Assembly (NCBI GenBank): GCA_965222725.1
Contig: OZ244969.1
Location: 3,782,001 to 3,846,000, forward strand
Direction of reading: 5' to 3'
DNA length: 64,000 bases
Origin: GCA-2748575 sp965222725
GTDB taxonomy: Bacteria; Pseudomonadota; Gammaproteobacteria; Pseudomonadales; Ketobacteraceae
The position numbers and the translations under genes were made by a program. Below, piece by piece: positions 62,696-64,000 of the stretch. Below the pieces are notes generated by a model. The model had not been told where the DNA came from. It did no database searches and was given only the letters and a program-made list of their open reading frames with translations. Positions within the stretch are counted from its first letter, which is position 1, and every line of letters starts with the position of its first letter.

Positions 62696-63343
62696 GTGGA
62701 CTGGTTCAATCAAAGACTCGCCAGAAAGCTGAAAGTTCCTGAATCCAGTGAAGCCATACCCGGCCGGAGTGAGCCCCTGTCCATCTCCGGCGAGCATAGG
62801 GTACTGGGAACATCCATGAAACCGCCGTTCCCCAAGGGGTACCAGGTACTGTATCTGGGCATGGGCTGTTTCTGGGGAGCGGAACGCAAGTTCTGGAATC
62901 TGGAAGGGGTTTACACCACAGCAGTGGGTTATGGCGGCGGCTATACGGAAAACCCCACTTATGAAGAGGTTTGTTCAGGCATGACCGGGCACACGGAACT
63001 GGTTCTGGTGGTGTATGATCCGGACAAAGTCAGCCTTAAATCGGTGCTGAAAACCTTCTGGGAATCTCATGACCCTACTCAGGGTATGCGCCAGGGTAAT
63101 GATGTGGGCACCCAGTACCGTTCTTTTATCGGCTATACCGACGCTGCGCAACTGCCGGACATTGAATCCACCCGTGACGGGTTTCAGCAATCCCTGAAGT
63201 CGGCCGGACTGGGCGAAATCTCTACCGAGATTGCCGATAACCCGGCCTTCTACTATGCCGAAGAATACCATCAGCAGTATCTGGACAAGAATCCCGGTGG
63301 TTATTGCGGCCTGGGCGGCACGGGTGTTTCCTGCCCAGCATAA
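62696..63343 (+). CDS. msrA: Peptide-methionine (S)-S-oxide reductase MsrA
   Basis: 215 aa, GTG start with GGAGG nine bases upstream. The catalytic Cys (C58) is in LGMGCFWGAERKFW, and the conserved GYGGGYTENPTYEEVCSGMTGHTE and SHDPTQGMRQGNDVGTQYRSF follow. A C-terminal GYCGLGGTGVSC supplies recycling cysteines. It repairs oxidised methionine using thioredoxin. It is divergent from the secreted Cys-rich gene. Repair of Met is consistent with copper stress nearby, but the link is positional only. Confidence 0.95.
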   Translation: MDWFNQRLARKLKVPESSEAIPGRSEPLSISGEHRVLGTSMKPPFPKGYQVLYLGMGCFWGAERKFWNLEGVYTTAVGYGGGYTENPTYEEVCSGMTGHTELVLVVYDPDKVSLKSVLKTFWESHDPTQGMRQGNDVGTQYRSFIGYTDAAQLPDIESTRDGFQQSLKSAGLGEISTEIADNPAFYYAEEYHQQYLDKNPGGYCGLGGTGVSCPA

Positions 63344-63404
63344 AAGGGCTTTGTTTTTTGTGCAGCAGACGCTCTTCATTAAATTGACATAGAACCGTCA
63401 TAGA

Positions 63405-64000
63405 GTGGCCTACATCATTGAATCAATTGCGTTAACGCATAAAGGTTCCGATCGATTGCGTTCAGATAAAGTATTGAAAGGCCTGCCGGAGCTGTATCAG
63501 CTGGATCGGTGGGCCGAGGCAGAGTCAGATATTTACCGGGCCCGGGTGCTGACTGAAATTGACTGTCGAAACGAACAGCTACCCATATACAGCTTTGAAC
63601 TGGGCAGCAGGGATCCCCGGCAGCCTACGGTGGTTTTTCTGGGCGGCGTGCATGGCGTGGAACGTATAGGCACACAGGTATTGCTGTCGTACATGCATAC
63701 GCTGTTTCAGCAATTGCAATGGGACGATACCCTGAATGCCATGCTGGAAAACCTGCGTGTGGTTTTTATTCCCCTGGTTAACCCTGGTGGTATGTTGCTA
63801 AAAAGACGTGCCAATCCCCGGGGCGTAGATCTGATGCGCAATGCACCACTGGATGCAGAAGGCAAAGTATCCTTTATGCTGGGTGGACACCGGGTGTCGC
63901 GAAAGCTGCCCTGGTACCGGGGCAGAAAATCCGTGGAAATGGAAGCTGAATCCAGCGCTATTCGCCGGGAAATTGCTGCTATTACGGAACAGGCGGAGTT
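63405..64000 (+). CDS. M14-like zinc carboxypeptidase, N-terminal part
   Basis: The frame stays open to the window edge, so the 3' end is missing. The start is uncertain: GTG at 63405, or TTG at 63456, which has AAAGG ten bases upstream. Recognisable features of the M14/DUF2817-like peptidase family: FLGGVHGVERIG (HxxE zinc ligands, H and E), a NPGG turn in FIPLVNPGGML, and NPRGVDLMRN carrying a conserved Asn-Arg. No signal peptide is seen. It probably hydrolyses a C-terminal amino acid from a peptide or a peptide-like compound. The specificity-determining C-terminal half lies outside the window. Confidence 0.75.
   Translation, partial: MAYIIESIALTHKGSDRLRSDKVLKGLPELYQLDRWAEAESDIYRARVLTEIDCRNEQLPIYSFELGSRDPRQPTVVFLGGVHGVERIGTQVLLSYMHTLFQQLQWDDTLNAMLENLRVVFIPLVNPGGMLLKRRANPRGVDLMRNAPLDAEGKVSFMLGGHRVSRKLPWYRGRKSVEMEAESSAIRREIAAITEQAE

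Noticed and set aside
1..64000. CRISPR array, prophage, transposon or integron
   Set aside because: I found no repeat-spacer series, transposase, integrase, or phage structural genes, and no tRNA-adjacent attachment pair.

Overview
The window is a dense bacterial chromosome segment of roughly 50% GC. It has about 56 protein genes, short intergenic gaps, Shine-Dalgarno sites, and no rRNA, tRNA, CRISPR array, transposase or phage gene that I can see. Gene content points to a Gram-negative, aerobic, lipid- and hydrocarbon-using gammaproteobacterium (TrmH, FadH, DUF2788, a DUF3391/HD-GYP protein, outer-membrane lipoproteins, RND efflux). A wax ester synthase, an AlkB/XylM-type hydroxylase, an acyl-CoA ligase and FadH suggest a marine oil-degrader of the Alcanivorax/Ketobacter kind. 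That assignment is inference; no marker gene settles it.

Layout. 1-9.3 kb: the end of a wax ester synthase/DGAT, a nucleoside hydrolase, a lipase-like hydrolase behind a promoter with a palindromic operator, and a four-gene minus-strand operon hisI - hotdog thioesterase - AMP/thymidine phosphorylase - PRPP synthase-like. A TPR-like protein and a membrane-anchored hydrolase follow. 9.5-16.6 kb: a guanidine-I (ykkC) riboswitch followed by the complete guanidine degradation operon (carboxyguanidine deiminase subunits, guanidine carboxylase, allophanate hydrolase), with no transporter attached. 16.6-28.8 kb: mostly single genes (DUF4112, HupE/UreJ-like, lipoprotein hydrolase, DUF2788, CYTH, quinone oxidoreductase, PQQ-type beta-propeller, AraC regulator, ABC1/UbiB kinase, GAF/HD-GYP).

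28.9-34.6 kb is the most unusual region: a TetR regulator, a sigma70-like promoter whose -10 box lies in a 26-bp perfect palindrome, then a collinear operon. It encodes an MpaB/DUF2236 oxygenase, an acyl-CoA ligase, an outer-membrane lipoprotein that looks like a LolB-like domain fused to a second MpaB/DUF2236 domain, and an exported FMN-binding protein with a flavinylation motif. I read this as an undescribed cell-envelope oxidation system for a hydrophobic substrate. 34.6-36.3 kb: a ZntR-like regulator with a 20-bp-spacer promoter and an SO_0444-type metal permease. 36.4-38.8 kb: a 2Fe-2S/FAD reductase next to an AlkB/XylM-type di-iron hydroxylase.

38.9-47.4 kb: small proteins, an HD-GYP protein with a degenerate active site, and an operon (AGPS-like FAD oxidase, GlpD-like dehydrogenase, FGGY kinase) divergent from an AraC regulator, with two direct repeats 21 bp apart between them. 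47.5-55.4 kb: two secreted hydrolases, trmH, a three-gene amidoligase - class I glutamine amidotransferase - YqaA unit, and fadH. 55.5-62.6 kb: a CusA-CusB-TolC copper/silver efflux operon with an enlarged CusA. The window ends with msrA and the start of an M14-like zinc peptidase.

Several modules share fatty alcohol, fatty acid or glycerol-backbone chemistry (wax ester synthase, hydroxylase, acyl-CoA ligase, AGPS/GlpD/FGGY, FadH), which fits a cell that oxidises and stores long-chain lipids.
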